From positions 11,178,036 through 11,242,035 of the forward strand of contig CP136069.1 of assembly GCA_032622095.1 (NCBI GenBank): DNA of 64,000 bases, in the 5' to 3' direction. Positions 1-15,027 of this stretch are shown here, one piece after another (the first letter of the stretch is position 1; the number at the start of each line of letters is the position of its first letter). Source of the stretch: Siphonodentalium dalli (Eukaryota; Mollusca; Scaphopoda; Gadilida; Siphonodentaliidae). The position numbers and the translations under genes were made by a program. Under the pieces are notes generated by a model. The model made no database searches. It had not been told where the DNA came from and saw only the letters and a list, made by a program, of their open reading frames with translations.

Positions 1-3000
1 CTCTCAGTAGATTGTTTAGGTATAATGGACACTCCTCTCAGTAGATTGTTTAGGTATAATGGACACTCCTCTCAGTAGATTGTTTAGGTATAATGGTCAC
101 TCATCTCAGTAGATTGTTTAGGTATAATGGTCACTCATCTCAGTATATTGTTTAGGTATAATGGTCACTCATATCAGTAGATTGTTTAGGTATAATGGAC
201 ACTCCTCTCAGTAGATTGTTTAGGTATAATGGACACTCATCTCAGTAGATTGTTTAGGTATAATGGTCACTCATCTCAGTAGATTGTTTAGGTATAATGG
301 ACACTCATCTCAGTAGATTGTTTAGGTATAATGGACACTCCTCTCAGTAGATTGTTTAGGTATAATGGACACTCCTCTCGGTAGATTGTTTAGGTAAAAT
401 GGTCACTCATCTCAGTAGATTGTTTAGGTATACTGGTCACTCCTCGCAGTAGATTGTTTAGGTATAACGGACACTCCTCTCAGTAGATTGTTTAGGTATA
501 ACGGACACTCATCTCAGTAGATTGTTTAGGTATAATGGACACTCATCTCAGTAGATTGTTTAGGTATAACGGACACTCCTCGCAGTAGATTGTTTTGGTA
601 TAACGGACACTCCTCTCAGTAGATTGTTTTGGTATAACGGACACTCCTCTCAGTAGATTGTTTAGGTATAATGGACACTCCTCTCAGTAGATTGTTTAGG
701 TATAATGGACACTCATCTCAGTATATTGTTTAGGTATAATGGACACTCGTCTCAGTAGATGGTTTAGGTATAATGGACACTCCTCTCAGTAGATTGTTTA
801 GGTATAATGGACACTCCTCTCAGTAGATTGTTTAGGTATAATGGACACTCCTCTCAGTAGAATGTTTAGGTATAATGGACACTCCTCTCAGTATATTGTT
901 TAGGTATAATGGACACTCCTCTCAGTATATTGTTTAGGTATAATGGACACTCCTCTCAGTATATTGTTTAGGTATAATGGACACTCCTCTCAGTAGATTG
1001 TTTAGGTATAATGGACACTCCTCTCAGTAGATTGTTTAGGTATAATGGTCACTCATCTCAGTAGATTGTTTAGGTATAATGGTCACTCATATCAGTATAT
1101 TGTTTAGGTATAATGGTCACTCATATCAGTAGATTGTTTAGGTATAATGGACACTCCTCTCAGTAGATTGCTTAGGTATAATGGACACTCCTCTCAGTAG
1201 ATTGTTTAGGTATAATGGACACTCCTCTCAGTAGATTGTTTAGGTATACTGGACACTCCTCTCAGTAGATTGTTTAGGTATAATGGACACTCATCTCAGT
1301 AGATTGTTTAGGTACAATGGACACTCATATCAGTAGATTGTTTAGGTATAATGGACACTCATCTCAGTAGATTGTTTATGTATAATGGACACTCCTCTCA
1401 GTAGATTGTTTAGGTATAATGGACACTCGTCTCAGTAGATTGTTTATGTATAATGGACACTCCTCTCAGTAGATTGTTTAGGTATAATGGACACTCCTCT
1501 CAGTAGATTGTTTAGGTATAATGGACACTCGTCTCAGTAGATCGTTTATGTATAATGGACACTCCTCTCAGTAGATTGTTTAGGTATAATGGACACTCCT
1601 CTCAGTAGATTGTTTAGGTATAATGGACACTCCTCTGAGTAGATTGTTTAGGTACAATGGTCACTCATCTCAGTAGATTGTTTAGGTATAATGGACACTC
1701 CTCTCAGCAGATTGTTTAGGTATTTTGGACACTCATCTCAGTAGATTGTTTATGTATAATGGACACTCCTCTCAGTAGATTGTTTAGGTATAATGGACAC
1801 TCATCTCAGTAGATTGTTTAGGTATAATGGACACTCCTCTCAGTAGATTGTTTAGGTATAATGGACACTCGTCTAGTATATTGTTTAGGTATAATGGACA
1901 CTCCTCTCAGTATATTGTTTAGGTATAATGGACACTCCTCTCAGTAGATTGTTTAGGTATAATGGACACTCCTCTCAGTAGATTGTTTAGGTATAATGGA
2001 CACTCCTCTCAGTAGATTGCTTAGGTATAATGGACACTCGTCTCAGTAGATTGTTTAGGTATAATGGACACTCCTCTCAGTATATTGTTTAGGTATACTG
2101 GACACTCCTCTCAGTAGATTGTTTAGGTATAATGGACGCTCATCTCAGTAGATTGTTTAGGTACAATGGTCACTCATCTCAGTAGATTGTTTAGGTATAA
2201 TGGACACTCCTCTCAGTAGATTGTTTAGGTATAATGGACACTCATCTCAGTAGATTGTTTATGTATAATGGACACTCCTCTCAGTAGATTGTTTAGGTAT
2301 AATGGACACTCATCTCAGTAGATTGTTTAGGTATAATGGACACTCCTCTCAGTAGATTGTTTAGGTATAATGGACACTCATCTCAGTATATTGTTTAGGT
2401 ATAATGGATGGACACTCCTCTCAGTATATTGTTTAGGTATAATGGACACTCCTCTCAGTAGATTGTTTAGGTATAATGGACACTCCTCTCAGTAGATTGT
2501 TTAGGTATAATGGACACTCCTCTCAGTAGATTGTTTAGGTATAATGGACACTCCTCTCAGTAGATTGTTTAGGTATAATGGACACTCCTCTCAGTAGATT
2601 GTTTAGGTATACTGGACGCTCCTCTCAGTAGATTGTTTAGGTATAATGGACACTCATCTCAGTAGATTGTTTAGGTACAATGGACACTCATATCAGTAGA
2701 TTGTTTAGGTATAATGGACACTCATCTCAGTAGATTGTTTATGTATAATGGACACTCCTCTCAGTAGATTGTTTAGGTACAATGGACACTCATATCAGTA
2801 GATTGTTTAGGTATAATGGACACTCATCTCAGTAGATTGTTTATGTATAATGGACACTCCTCTCAGTAGATTGTTTAGGTATAATGGACACTCATCTCAG
2901 TAGATTGTTTAGGTATAATGGACACTCCTCTCAGTAGATTGTTTAGGTATAATGGACACTCATCTCAGTATATTGTTTAGGTATAATGGATGGACACTCC

Positions 3001-6000
3001 TCTCAGTATATTGTTTAGGTATAATGGACACTCCTCTCAGTAGATTGTTTAGGTATAATGGACACTCCTCTCAGTAGATTGTTTAGGTATAATGGACACT
3101 CCTCTCAGTAGATTGCTTAGGTATAATGGACACTCCTCTCAGTAGATTGTTTAGGTATAATGGACACTCCTCTCAGTAGATTGTTTAGGTATACTGGACG
3201 CTCCTCTCAGTAGATTGTTTAGGTATAATGGACACTCATCTCAGTAGATTGTTTAGGTACAATGGACACTCATATCAGTAGATTGTTTAGGTATAATGGA
3301 CACTCATCTCAGTAGATTGTTTATGTATAATGGACACTCCTCTCAGTAGATTGTTTAGGTACAATGGACACTCATATCAGTAGATTGTTTAGGTATAATG
3401 GACACTCATCTCAGTAGATTGTTTAGGTATAACGGACACTCCTCGCAGTAGATTGTTTTGGTATAACGGACACTCCTCTCGGTAGATTGTTTAGGTATAA
3501 CGGACACTCATATCAGTAGATTGTTTAGTTATAATGGACACTCCTCTCAGTATATTGTTTAGGTATAATGGACACTCCTCTCAGTAGATTGTTTAGGTAT
3601 AATGGACACTCCTCTCAGTAGATTGTTTGGGTATAATGGACACTCCTCTCAGTAGATTGTTTAGGTATAATGGACACTCCTCTCAGTAGATTGTTTAGGT
3701 ATAATGGACACTCCTCTCAGTAGATTGTTTAGGTATAATGGACACTCCTCTCAGTAGATTGTTTAGGTATAAAGGACACTCATCTCAGTAGATTGTTTAG
3801 GTATAATGGACACTCATCTCAGTAGATTGTTTAGGTATAATGGTCACTCATCTCAGTAGATTGTTTAGGTATAATGGTCACTCCTCTCAGTAGATTGTTT
3901 AGGTATAATGGACACTCCTCTCAGTAGATAATGGACACTCCTCTCAGTAGATTGTTTAGGTATAATGGACTCTCATCTCAGTAGATTGTTTAGGTATAAT
4001 GGACACCCCTCTCAGTAGATTGTTTAGGTATAATGGACACTCCTCTCGGTAGATTGTTTGGGTATAATGGACACTCCTCTCAGTAGATTGTTTGGGTATA
4101 ATGGACACTCCTCTCAGTAGATTGTTTAGGTATAATGGACACTCCTCTCAGTAGATTGTTTAGGTATAATGGACACTCCTCTCAGTAGATTGTTTAGGTA
4201 TAATGGACACTCATCGCAGTAGATTGTTTAGGTATAACGGACACTCCTCACAGTAGATAATGGACACTCCTCTCAGTAGATTGTTTAGGTATAATGGACA
4301 CTCATCTCAGTAGATTGTTCAGGTATAATGGACACTCATCTCAGTAGATTGTTTAGGTATAATGGACACTCCTCTCAGTAGATAATGGACACTCCTCGCA
4401 TTATATAATGGACACTCATCTCAGTAGATAATGGGCACTCATCTCAGTAGATAATGGACACTCGTCTCAGTACATAATGGACACTCATCTCAGTAGATTG
4501 TTTAGGTATAATGGACACTCCTCTCAGTAGATAATGTACACTCCTCTCAGTAGATAATGGACACTCATCTCAGTAGATTGTTTAGGTATAATGGACACTC
4601 ATCTCAGTAGATTGTTTAGGTATAATGGACACTCCTCTCAGTAGATTGTTTAGGTATAATGGTCACTCCTCTTAGTAGATTGTTTAGGTATAATGGACAC
4701 TCATCTCAGTAGATTGTTTAGGTATAATGGACACTCCTATTAGTAGATAATGGACACTCCCCCCAGCAGATCGTTTAGGTATAATGGACACTCCTCTCAG
4801 TAGATATTGGACACTCCTCTCAGTAGATAATGGACACTCATCTCGGTAGATTGTTTAGATATAATGGACACTCCTCTCAGTAGATTGTTTAGGTATAATG
4901 GTCACTCATCTCAGTAGATTGTTTAGGTATAATGGACACTCATCTCAGTAGATTGTTTATGTATAATGGACACTCATCTCAGTAGATTGTTTAGGTATAA
5001 TGGACACTCATCTCAGTAGATTGTTGATGTATAATGGACACTCCACTCAGTAGATTGTTTAGGTATAATGGACACTCCTCTCAGTAGATTGTTTAGGTAT
5101 AATGGACACTCCTCTCAGTATATTGTTTAGGTATAATGGACACTCCTCTCAGTATATTGTTTAGGTATAATGGACACTCCTCTCGGTATATTGTTTAGGT
5201 ATAATGGACACTCCTCTCAGTAGATTGTTTAGGTATAATGGACACTCCTCTCAGTAGATTGTTTAGGTACAATGGTCACTCATCTCAGTAGATTGTTTAG
5301 GTATAATGGACACTCCTCTCAGCAGATTGTTTAGGTATAATGGACACTCATCTCAGTAGATTGTTTATGTATAATGGACACGCCTCTCAGTAGATTGTTT
5401 AGGTATAATGGACACTCATCTCAGTAGATTGTTTAGGTATAATGGACACTCCTCTCAGTAGATTGTTTGGTATAATGGACACTCGTCTCAGTATATTGTT
5501 TAGGTATAATGGACACTCCTCTCAGTATATTGTTTAGGTATAATGGACACTCCTCTCAGTAGATTGTTTAGGTATAATGGACACTCCTCTCAGTAGATTG
5601 TTTAGGTATAATGGACACTCCTCTCAGTAGATTGCTTAGGTATAATGGACACTCGTCTCAGTAGATTGTTTAGGTATAATGGACACTCCTCTCAGTATAT
5701 TGTTTAGGTATACTGGACACTCCTCTCAGTAGATGGTTTAGGTATAATGGACACTCCTCTCAGTAGATTGTTTAGGTATAATGGACACTCCTCTCAGTAG
5801 ATTGTTTAGGTATAATGGACACTCCTCTCAGTAGAATGTTTAGGTATAATGGACACTCCTCTCAGTATATTGTTTAGGTATAATGGACACTCCTCTCAGT
5901 ATATTGTTTAGGTATAATGGACACTCCTCTCAGTATATTGTTTAGGTATAATGGACACTCCTCTCAGTAGATTGTTTAGGTATAATGGACACTCCTCTCA

Positions 6001-9000
6001 GTAGATTGTTTAGGTATAATGGTCACTCATCTCAGTAGATTGTTTAGGTATAATGGTCACTCATATCAGTATATTGTTTAGGTATAATGGTCACTCATAT
6101 CAGTAGATTGTTTAGGTATAATGGACACTCCTCTCAGTAGATTGCTTAGGTATAATGGACACTCCTCTCAGTAGATTGTTTAGGTATAATGGACACTCCT
6201 CTCAGTAGATTGTTTAGGTATACTGGACACTCCTCTCAGTAGATTGTTTAGGTATAATGGACACTCATCTCAGTAGATTGTTTAGGTACAATGGACACTC
6301 ATATCAGTAGATTGTTTAGGTATAATGGACACTCATCTCAGTAGATTGTTTATGTATAATGGACACTCCTCTCAGTAGATTGTTTAGGTATAATGGACAC
6401 TCGTCTCAGTAGATTGTTTATGTATAATGGACACTCCTCTCAGTAGATTGTTTAGGTATAATGGACACTCCTCTCAGTAGATTGTTTAGGTATAATGGAC
6501 ACTCGTCTCAGTAGATCGTTTATGTATAATGGACACTCCTCTCAGTAGATTGTTTAGGTATAATGGACACTCCTCTCAGTAGATTGTTTAGGTATAATGG
6601 ACACTCCTCTGAGTAGATTGTTTAGGTACAATGGTCACTCATCTCAGTAGATTGTTTAGGTATAATGGACACTCCTCTCAGCAGATTGTTTAGGTATTTT
6701 GGACACTCATCTCAGTAGATTGTTTATGTATAATGGACACTCCTCTCAGTAGATTGTTTAGGTATAATGGACACTCATCTCAGTAGATTGTTTAGGTATA
6801 ATGGACACTCCTCTCAGTAGATTGTTTAGGTATAATGGACACTCGTCTAGTATATTGTTTAGGTATAATGGACACTCCTCTCAGTATATTGTTTAGGTAT
6901 AATGGACACTCCTCTCAGTAGATTGTTTAGGTATAATGGACACTCCTCTCAGTAGATTGTTTAGGTATAATGGACACTCCTCTCAGTAGATTGCTTAGGT
7001 ATAATGGACACTCGTCTCAGTAGATTGTTTAGGTATAATGGACACTCCTCTCAGTATATTGTTTAGGTATACTGGACACTCCTCTCAGTAGATTGTTTAG
7101 GTATAATGGACGCTCATCTCAGTAGATTGTTTAGGTACAATGGTCACTCATCTCAGTAGATTGTTTAGGTATAATGGACACTCCTCTCAGTAGATTGTTT
7201 AGGTATAATGGACACTCATCTCAGTAGATTGTTTATGTATAATGGACACTCCTCTCAGTAGATTGTTTAGGTATAATGGACACTCATCTCAGTAGATTGT
7301 TTAGGTATAATGGACACTCCTCTCAGTAGATTGTTTAGGTATAATGGACACTCATCTCAGTATATTGTTTAGGTATAATGGATGGACACTCCTCTCAGTA
7401 TATTGTTTAGGTATAATGGACACTCCTCTCAGTAGATTGTTTAGGTATAATGGACACTCCTCTCAGTAGATTGTTTAGGTATAATGGACACTCCTCTCAG
7501 TAGATTGCTTAGGTATAATGGACACTCCTCTCAGTAGATTGTTTAGGTATAATGGACACTCCTCTCAGTAGATTGTTTAGGTATACTGGACGCTCCTCTC
7601 AGTAGATTGTTTAGGTATAATGGACACTCATCTCAGTAGATTGTTTAGGTACAATGGACACTCATATCAGTAGATTGTTTAGGTATAATGGACACTCATC
7701 TCAGTAGATTGTTTATGTATAATGGACACTCCTCTCAGTAGATTGTTTAGGTACAATGGACACTCATATCAGTAGATTGTTTAGGTATAATGGACACTCA
7801 TCTCAGTAGATTGTTTATGTATAATGGACACTCCTCTCAGTAGATTGTTTAGGTATAATGGACACTCATCTCAGTAGATTGTTTAGGTATAATGGACACT
7901 CCTCTCAGTAGATTGTTTAGGTATAATGGACACTCATCTCAGTATATTGTTTAGGTATAATGGATGGACACTCCTCTCAGTATATTGTTTAGGTATAATG
8001 GACACTCCTCTCAGTAGATTGTTTAGGTATAATGGACACTCCTCTCAGTAGATTGTTTAGGTATAATGGACACTCCTCTCAGTAGATTGCTTAGGTATAA
8101 TGGACACTCCTCTCAGTAGATTGTTTAGGTATAATGGACACTCCTCTCAGTAGATTGTTTAGGTATACTGGACGCTCCTCTCAGTAGATTGTTTAGGTAT
8201 AATGGACACTCATCTCAGTAGATTGTTTAGGTACAATGGACACTCATATCAGTAGATTGTTTAGGTATAATGGACACTCATCTCAGTAGATTGTTTATGT
8301 ATAATGGACACTCCTCTCAGTAGATTGTTTAGGTACAATGGACACTCATATCAGTAGATTGTTTAGGTATAATGGACACTCATCTCAGTAGATTGTTTAG
8401 GTATAACGGACACTCCTCGCAGTAGATTGTTTTGGTATAACGGACACTCCTCTCGGTAGATTGTTTAGGTATAACGGACACTCATATCAGTAGATTGTTT
8501 AGTTATAATGGACACTCCTCTCAGTATATTGTTTAGGTATAATGGACACTCCTCTCAGTAGATTGTTTAGGTATAATGGACACTCCTCTCAGTAGATTGT
8601 TTGGGTATAATGGACACTCCTCTCAGTAGATTGTTTAGGTATAATGGACACTCCTCTCAGTAGATTGTTTAGGTATAATGGACACTCCTCTCAGTAGATT
8701 GTTTAGGTATAATGGACACTCCTCTCAGTAGATTGTTTAGGTATAAAGGACACTCATCTCAGTAGATTGTTTAGGTATAATGGACACTCATCTCAGTAGA
8801 TTGTTTAGGTATAATGGTCACTCATCTCAGTAGATTGTTTAGGTATAATGGTCACTCCTCTCAGTAGATTGTTTAGGTATAATGGACACTCCTCTCAGTA
8901 GATAATGGACACTCCTCTCAGTAGATTGTTTAGGTATAATGGACTCTCATCTCAGTAGATTGTTTAGGTATAATGGACACCCCTCTCAGTAGATTGTTTA

Positions 9001-12000
9001 GGTATAATGGACACTCCTCTCGGTAGATTGTTTGGGTATAATGGACACTCCTCTCAGTAGATTGTTTGGGTATAATGGACACTCCTCTCAGTAGATTGTT
9101 TAGGTATAATGGACACTCCTCTCAGTAGATTGTTTAGGTATAATGGACACTCCTCTCAGTAGATTGTTTAGGTATAATGGACACTCATCGCAGTAGATTG
9201 TTTAGGTATAACGGACACTCCTCACAGTAGATAATGGACACTCCTCTCAGTAGATTGTTTAGGTATAATGGACACTCATCTCAGTAGATTGTTCAGGTAT
9301 AATGGACACTCATCTCAGTAGATTGTTTAGGTATAATGGACACTCCTCTCAGTAGATAATGGACACTCCTCGCATTATATAATGGACACTCATCTCAGTA
9401 GATAATGGGCACTCATCTCAGTAGATAATGGACACTCGTCTCAGTACATAATGGACACTCATCTCAGTAGATTGTTTAGGTATAATGGACACTCCTCTCA
9501 GTAGATAATGTACACTCCTCTCAGTAGATAATGGACACTCATCTCAGTAGATTGTTTAGGTATAATGGACACTCATCTCAGTAGATTGTTTAGGTATAAT
9601 GGACACTCCTCTCAGTAGATTGTTTAGGTATAATGGTCACTCCTCTTAGTAGATTGTTTAGGTATAATGGACACTCATCTCAGTAGATTGTTTAGGTATA
9701 ATGGACACTCCTATTAGTAGATAATGGACACTCCCCCCAGCAGATCGTTTAGGTATAATGGACACTCCTCTCAGTAGATATTGGACACTCCTCTCAGTAG
9801 ATAATGGACACTCATCTCGGTAGATTGTTTAGATATAATGGACACTCCTCTCAGTAGATTGTTTAGGTATAATGGTCACTCATCTCAGTAGATTGTTTAG
9901 GTATAATGGACACTCATCTCAGTAGATTGTTTATGTATAATGGACACTCATCTCAGTAGATTGTTTAGGTATAATGGACACTCATCTCAGTAGATTGTTG
10001 ATGTATAATGGACACTCCACTCAGTAGATTGTTTAGGTATAATGGACACTCCTCTCAGTAGATTGTTTAGGTATAATGGACACTCCTCTCAGTATATTGT
10101 TTAGGTATAATGGACACTCCTCTCAGTATATTGTTTAGGTATAATGGACACTCCTCTCGGTATATTGTTTAGGTATAATGGACACTCCTCTCGGTAGATT
10201 GTTTAGGTATAATGGACACTCCTCTCAGTAGATTGTTTAGGTACAATGGTCACTCATCTCAGTAGATTGTTTAGGTATAATGGACACTCCTCTCAGCAGA
10301 TTGTTTAGGTATAATGGACACTCATCTCAGTAGATTGTTTATGTATAATGGACACGCCTCTCAGTAGATTGTTTAGGTATAATGGACACTCATCTCAGTA
10401 GATTGTTTAGGTATAATGGACACTCCTCTCAGTAGATTGTTTGGTATAATGGACACTCGTCTCAGTATATTGTTTAGGTATAATGGACACTCCTCTCAGT
10501 ATATTGTTTAGGTATAATGGACACTCCTCTCAGTAGATTGTTTAGGTATAATGGACACTCCTCTCAGTAGATTGTTTAGGTATAATGGACACTCCTCTCA
10601 GTAGATTGCTTAGGTATAATGGACACTCGTCTCAGTAGATTGTTTAGGTATAATGGACACTCCTCTCAGTATATTGTTTAGGTATACTGGACACTCCTCT
10701 CAGTAGATTGTTTAGGTATAATGGACACTCATCTCAGTAGATTGTTTAGGTACAATGGTCACTCATCTCAGTAGATTGTTTAGGTATAATGGACACTCCT
10801 CTCAGTAGATTGTTTAGGTATAATGGACACTCATCTCAGTAGATTGTTTATGTATAATGGACACTCCTCTCAGTAGATTGTTTAGGTATAATGGACACTC
10901 CTCTCAGTAGATTGTTTAGGTATAATGGACACTCATCTCAGTAGATTGTTTAGGTATAATGGACACTCCTCTCAGTAGATTGTTTAGGTATAATGGACAC
11001 TCATCTCAGTATATTGTTTAGGTATAATGGATGGACACTCCTCTCAGTATATTGTTTAGGTATAATGGACACTCCTCTCAGTAGATTGTTTAGGTATAAT
11101 GGACACTCCTCCCAGTAGATTGTTTAGGTATAATGGACACTCCTCTCAGTAGATTGCTTAGGTATAATGGACACTCCTCTCAGTAGATTGTTTAGGTATA
11201 ATGGACACTCCTCTCAGTAGATTGTTTAGGTATACTGGACGCTCCTCTCAGTAGATTGTTTAGGTATAATGGACACTCATCTCAGTAGATTGTTTAGGTA
11301 CAATGGACACTCATATCAGTAGATTGTTTAGGTATAATGGACACTCATCTCAGTAGATTGTTTATGTATAATGGACACTCCTCTCAGTTGATTGTTTAGG
11401 TATAATGGACACTCGTCTCAGTAGATTGTTTATGTATAATGGACACTCCTCTCAGTAGATTGTTTAGGTATAATGGACACTCATCTCAGTAGATTGTTTA
11501 GGTATAATGGACACTCCTCTCAGTATATTGTTTAGGTATAATGGACACTCCTCTCAGTATATTGTTTAGGTATAATGGACACTCCTCTCAGTATATTGTT
11601 TAGGTATAATGGACACTCCTATCAGTAGATTGTTTAGGTATAATGGACACTCCTCTCAGTAGATTGTTTAGGTATAATGGTCACTCATCTCAGTAGATTG
11701 TTTAGGTATAATGGTCACTCATCTCAGTATATTGTTTAGGTATAATGGTCACTCATATCAGTAGATTGTTTAGGTATAATGGACACTCCTCTCAGTAGAT
11801 TGCTTAGGTATAATGGACACTCCTCTCAGTAGATTGTTTAGGTATAATGGACACTCCTCTCAGTAGATTGTTTAGGTATACTGGACACTCATCTCAGTAG
11901 ATTGTTTAGGTATAATGGACACTCATCTCAGTAGATTGTTTAGGTACAATGGACACTCATATCAGTAGATTGTTTAGGTATAATGGACACTCATCTCAGT

Positions 12001-14789
12001 AGATAATGGACACTCCTCTCAGTAGATTGTTTAGGTATAATGGACACTCATCTCAGTAGATTCTTTAGGTATAATGGACACTCCTCTCAGTAGATTGTTT
12101 AGGTATAATGGACACTCCTCTCAGTAGATTGTTTGGGTATAATGGACACTCATCTCAGTAGATTGTTTAGGTATAATGGACACTCATATCAGTAGATTGT
12201 TTAGGTATAATGGACACTCCTCTCAGTAGATTGTTTAGGTATAATGGACACTCCTCTCAGTAGATTGTTTAGGTATAATGGACACTCCTCTCAGTAGATT
12301 GTTTGGGTATAATGGACACTCCTCTCAGTAGATTGTTTAGGTATAATGGACACTCCTCTCAGTAGATTGTTTAGGTATAATGGACACTCCTCTCAGTAGA
12401 TTGTTTAGGTATAATGGACACTCCTCTCAGTAGATAGTTTAGGTATAAAGGACACTCATCTCAGTAGATTGTTTAGGTATAATGGACACTCATCTCAGTA
12501 GATTGTTTAGGTATAATGGTCACTCATCTCAGTAGATTGTTTAGGTATAATGGTCACTCCTCTCAGTAGATTGTTTAGGTATAATGGACACTCCTCTCAG
12601 TAGATAATGGACACTCCTCTCAGTAGATTGTTTAGGTATAATGGACTCTCATCTCAGTAGATTGTTTAGGTATAATGGACACCCCTCTCAGTAGATTGTT
12701 TAGGTATAATGGACACTCCTCTCGGTAGATTGTTTGGGTATAATGGACACTCCTCTCAGTAGATTGTTTGGGTATAATGGACACTCCTCTCAGTAGATCG
12801 TTTAGGTATAATGGACACTCCTCTCAGTAGATTGTTTAGGTATAATGGACACTCATCGCAGTAGATTGTTTAGGTATAACGGACACTCCTCTCAGTAGAT
12901 AATGGACACTCCTCTCAGTAGATTGTTTAGGTATAATGGACACTCATCTCAGTAGATTGTTCAGGTATAATGGACACTCATCTCAGTAGATTGTTTAGGT
13001 ATAATGGACACTCCTCTCAGTAGATATTGGACACTCATCTCAGTAGATAATGGACACTCATCTCAGTGGATAATGGACACTCATCTCAGTGGATAATGGA
13101 CACTCATCTCAGTAGGTTGTTTAGGTATAATGGACACTCCTCTCAGTAGATAATGTACACTCCTCTCAGTAGATAATGTACACTCATCTCAGTAGATTGT
13201 TTAGGTATAATGGACACTCATCTCAGTAGATTGTTTAGGTATAATGGACACTCCTCTCAGTAGATTGTTTAGGTATAATGGTCACTCCTCTTAGTAGATC
13301 GTTTAGGTATAATGGACACTCATCTCAGTAGATTGTTTAGGTATAATGGACACTCCTATTAGCAGATAATGGACACTCCTCTCAGCAGATTGTTTAGGTA
13401 TAATGGACACTCCTCTCAGTAGATATTGGACACCCCTCTCAGCAGATAATGGACACTCATCTCGGTAGATTGTTTAGATATAATGGACACTCCTCTCAGT
13501 AGATTGTTTAGGTATAATGGTCACTCATATCAGTAGATTGTTTAGGTATAATGGACACTCATCTCAGTAGATTGTTTATGTATAATGGACACTCCTCTCA
13601 GTAGATTGTTTAGGTATAATGGACACTCATCTCAGTAGATTGTTTATGTATAATGGACACTCCACTCAGTAGATTGTTTAGGTATAATGGACACTCCTAT
13701 CAGTAGATTGTTTAGGTATAATGGACACTCATCTCAGTATATTGTTTAGGTATAATGGACACTCCTCTCAGTATATTGTTTAGGTATAATGGACACTCCT
13801 CTCGGTATATTGTGTAGGTATAATGGACACTCCTCTCAGTAGATTGTTTAGGTATAATGGACACTCATCTCAGTAGATTGTTTAGGTATAATGGACACTC
13901 CTCTCAGTATATTGTTTAGGTATAATGGACACTCCTCTCGGTATATTGTTTAGGTATAATGGACACTCCTCTCAGTAGATTGTTTAGGTATAATGGACAC
14001 TCCTCTCAGTAGATTGTTTAGGTACAATGGTCACTCATCTCAGTAGATTGTTTAGGTATAATGGACACTCCTCTCAGCAGATTGTTTAGGTATAATGGAC
14101 ACTCATCTCAGTAGATTGTTTATGTATAATGGACACTCCTCTCAGTAGATTGTTTAGGTATAATGGACACTCATCTCAGTAGATTGTTTATGTATAATGG
14201 ACACTCCTCTCAGTAGATTGTTTAGGTATAATGGACACTCATCTCAGTAGATTGTTTATGTATAATGGACACTCCTCTCAGTAGATTGTTTAGGTATAAT
14301 GGACACTCGTCTCAGTATATTGTTTAGGTATAATGGACACTCCTCTCAGTATATTGTTTAGGTATAATGGACACTCCTCTCAGTAGATTGTTTAGGTATA
14401 ATGGACACTCCTCTCAGTAGATTGTTTAGGTATAATGGACACTCCTCTCAGTAGATTGCTTAGGTATAATGGACACTCGTCTCAGTAGATTGTTTAGGTA
14501 TAATGGACACTCCTCTCAGTATATTGTTTAGGTATACTGGACACTCCTCTCAGTAGATTGTTTAGGTATAATGGACACTCATCTCAGTAGATTGTTTAGG
14601 TACAATGGTCACTCATCTCAGTAGATTGTTTAGGTATAATGGACACTCCTCTCAGTAGATTGTTTAGGTATAATGGACACTCATCTCAGTAGATTGTTTA
14701 TATATAATGGACACTCCTCTCAGTAGATTGTTTAGGTATAATGGACACTCATCTCAGTAGATTGTTTAGGTATAATGGACACTCCTCTC
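1..14789. repeat. 34-bp satellite array, block A1
   Basis: Uninterrupted head-to-tail array of a 34-bp monomer, written here as CTCAGTAGATTGTTTAGG followed by TATAATGGACACTCCT. Changes are concentrated at a few positions: GGACAC/GGTCAC, ACTCCT/ACTCAT/ACTCGT, GTAGAT/GTATAT, TTTAGG/TTTATG/TTTGGG and TATAAT/TATAAC/TATACT/TACAAT. A 23-bp short monomer (CAGTAGATAATGGACAC) lacks the 11 bp TTGTTTAGGTA and clusters at about 3925-4830, 8900-9830 and 12600-13440. The array is non-coding: the monomer has TAG, TAG and TAA in one frame, and because 34 = 1 mod 3 every frame meets them within 102 bases. The block begins outside the window and contains a 4,974-bp tandem duplication described separately. Function is unknown; long arrays like this are usually heterochromatic. 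Confidence 0.98.
731..10704. repeat. 4,974-bp higher-order tandem duplication of the satellite
   Basis: Rare monomer variants recur at a constant 4,974-bp offset: AGATGG at 757 and 5731, AGAATG at 861 and 5835, the 4-bp insertion giving ATAATGGATGG at 2401/7375 and 2983/7957, CGCATTATATAATGG at 4397 and 9371, and the 1-bp deletion GTTTGGTATAAT at 5469 and 10443. The match stops near 10704, where AGATTG stands in place of AGATGG. The joint lies at about 5730, inside a monomer with TATACTGG on its left and AGATGG on its right. That is the signature of one unequal exchange. A nested 582-bp duplication (17 monomers plus 4 bp) explains the paired insertions at 2401 and 2983. From 10705 to 14789 the array follows the same order but with deletions. 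Confidence 0.9.
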
Positions 14790-15007
14790 CCATATCCCAA
14801 TTATACGCATACCTTACCCATATTTATATTCGCGCAATACTATTTTTCGCTAAGTTTTGAACACCCCCATCTATAAATTATATAACTGTGCGAATTTAAA
14901 ACTGGCAAAATCCATGTTCTTAAAAGTCTCGGATTTGATAACAGCATCAGTTCTTATATTCGTTCCGGGATTCGAAGATACATGTACATGTCTATATTAA
15001 ACACCAT

Positions 15008-15027
15008 CACGATGAATTTACATCGTG
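15008..15027. other. Perfect hairpin in S1 (7-bp stem)
   Basis: CACGATG and CATCGTG flank the 6-base loop AATTTA. About 17 bases upstream is the 12-bp palindrome ACATGTACATGT (14980-14991). Both are repeated in S2 and S3. Role unknown. Confidence 0.6.
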
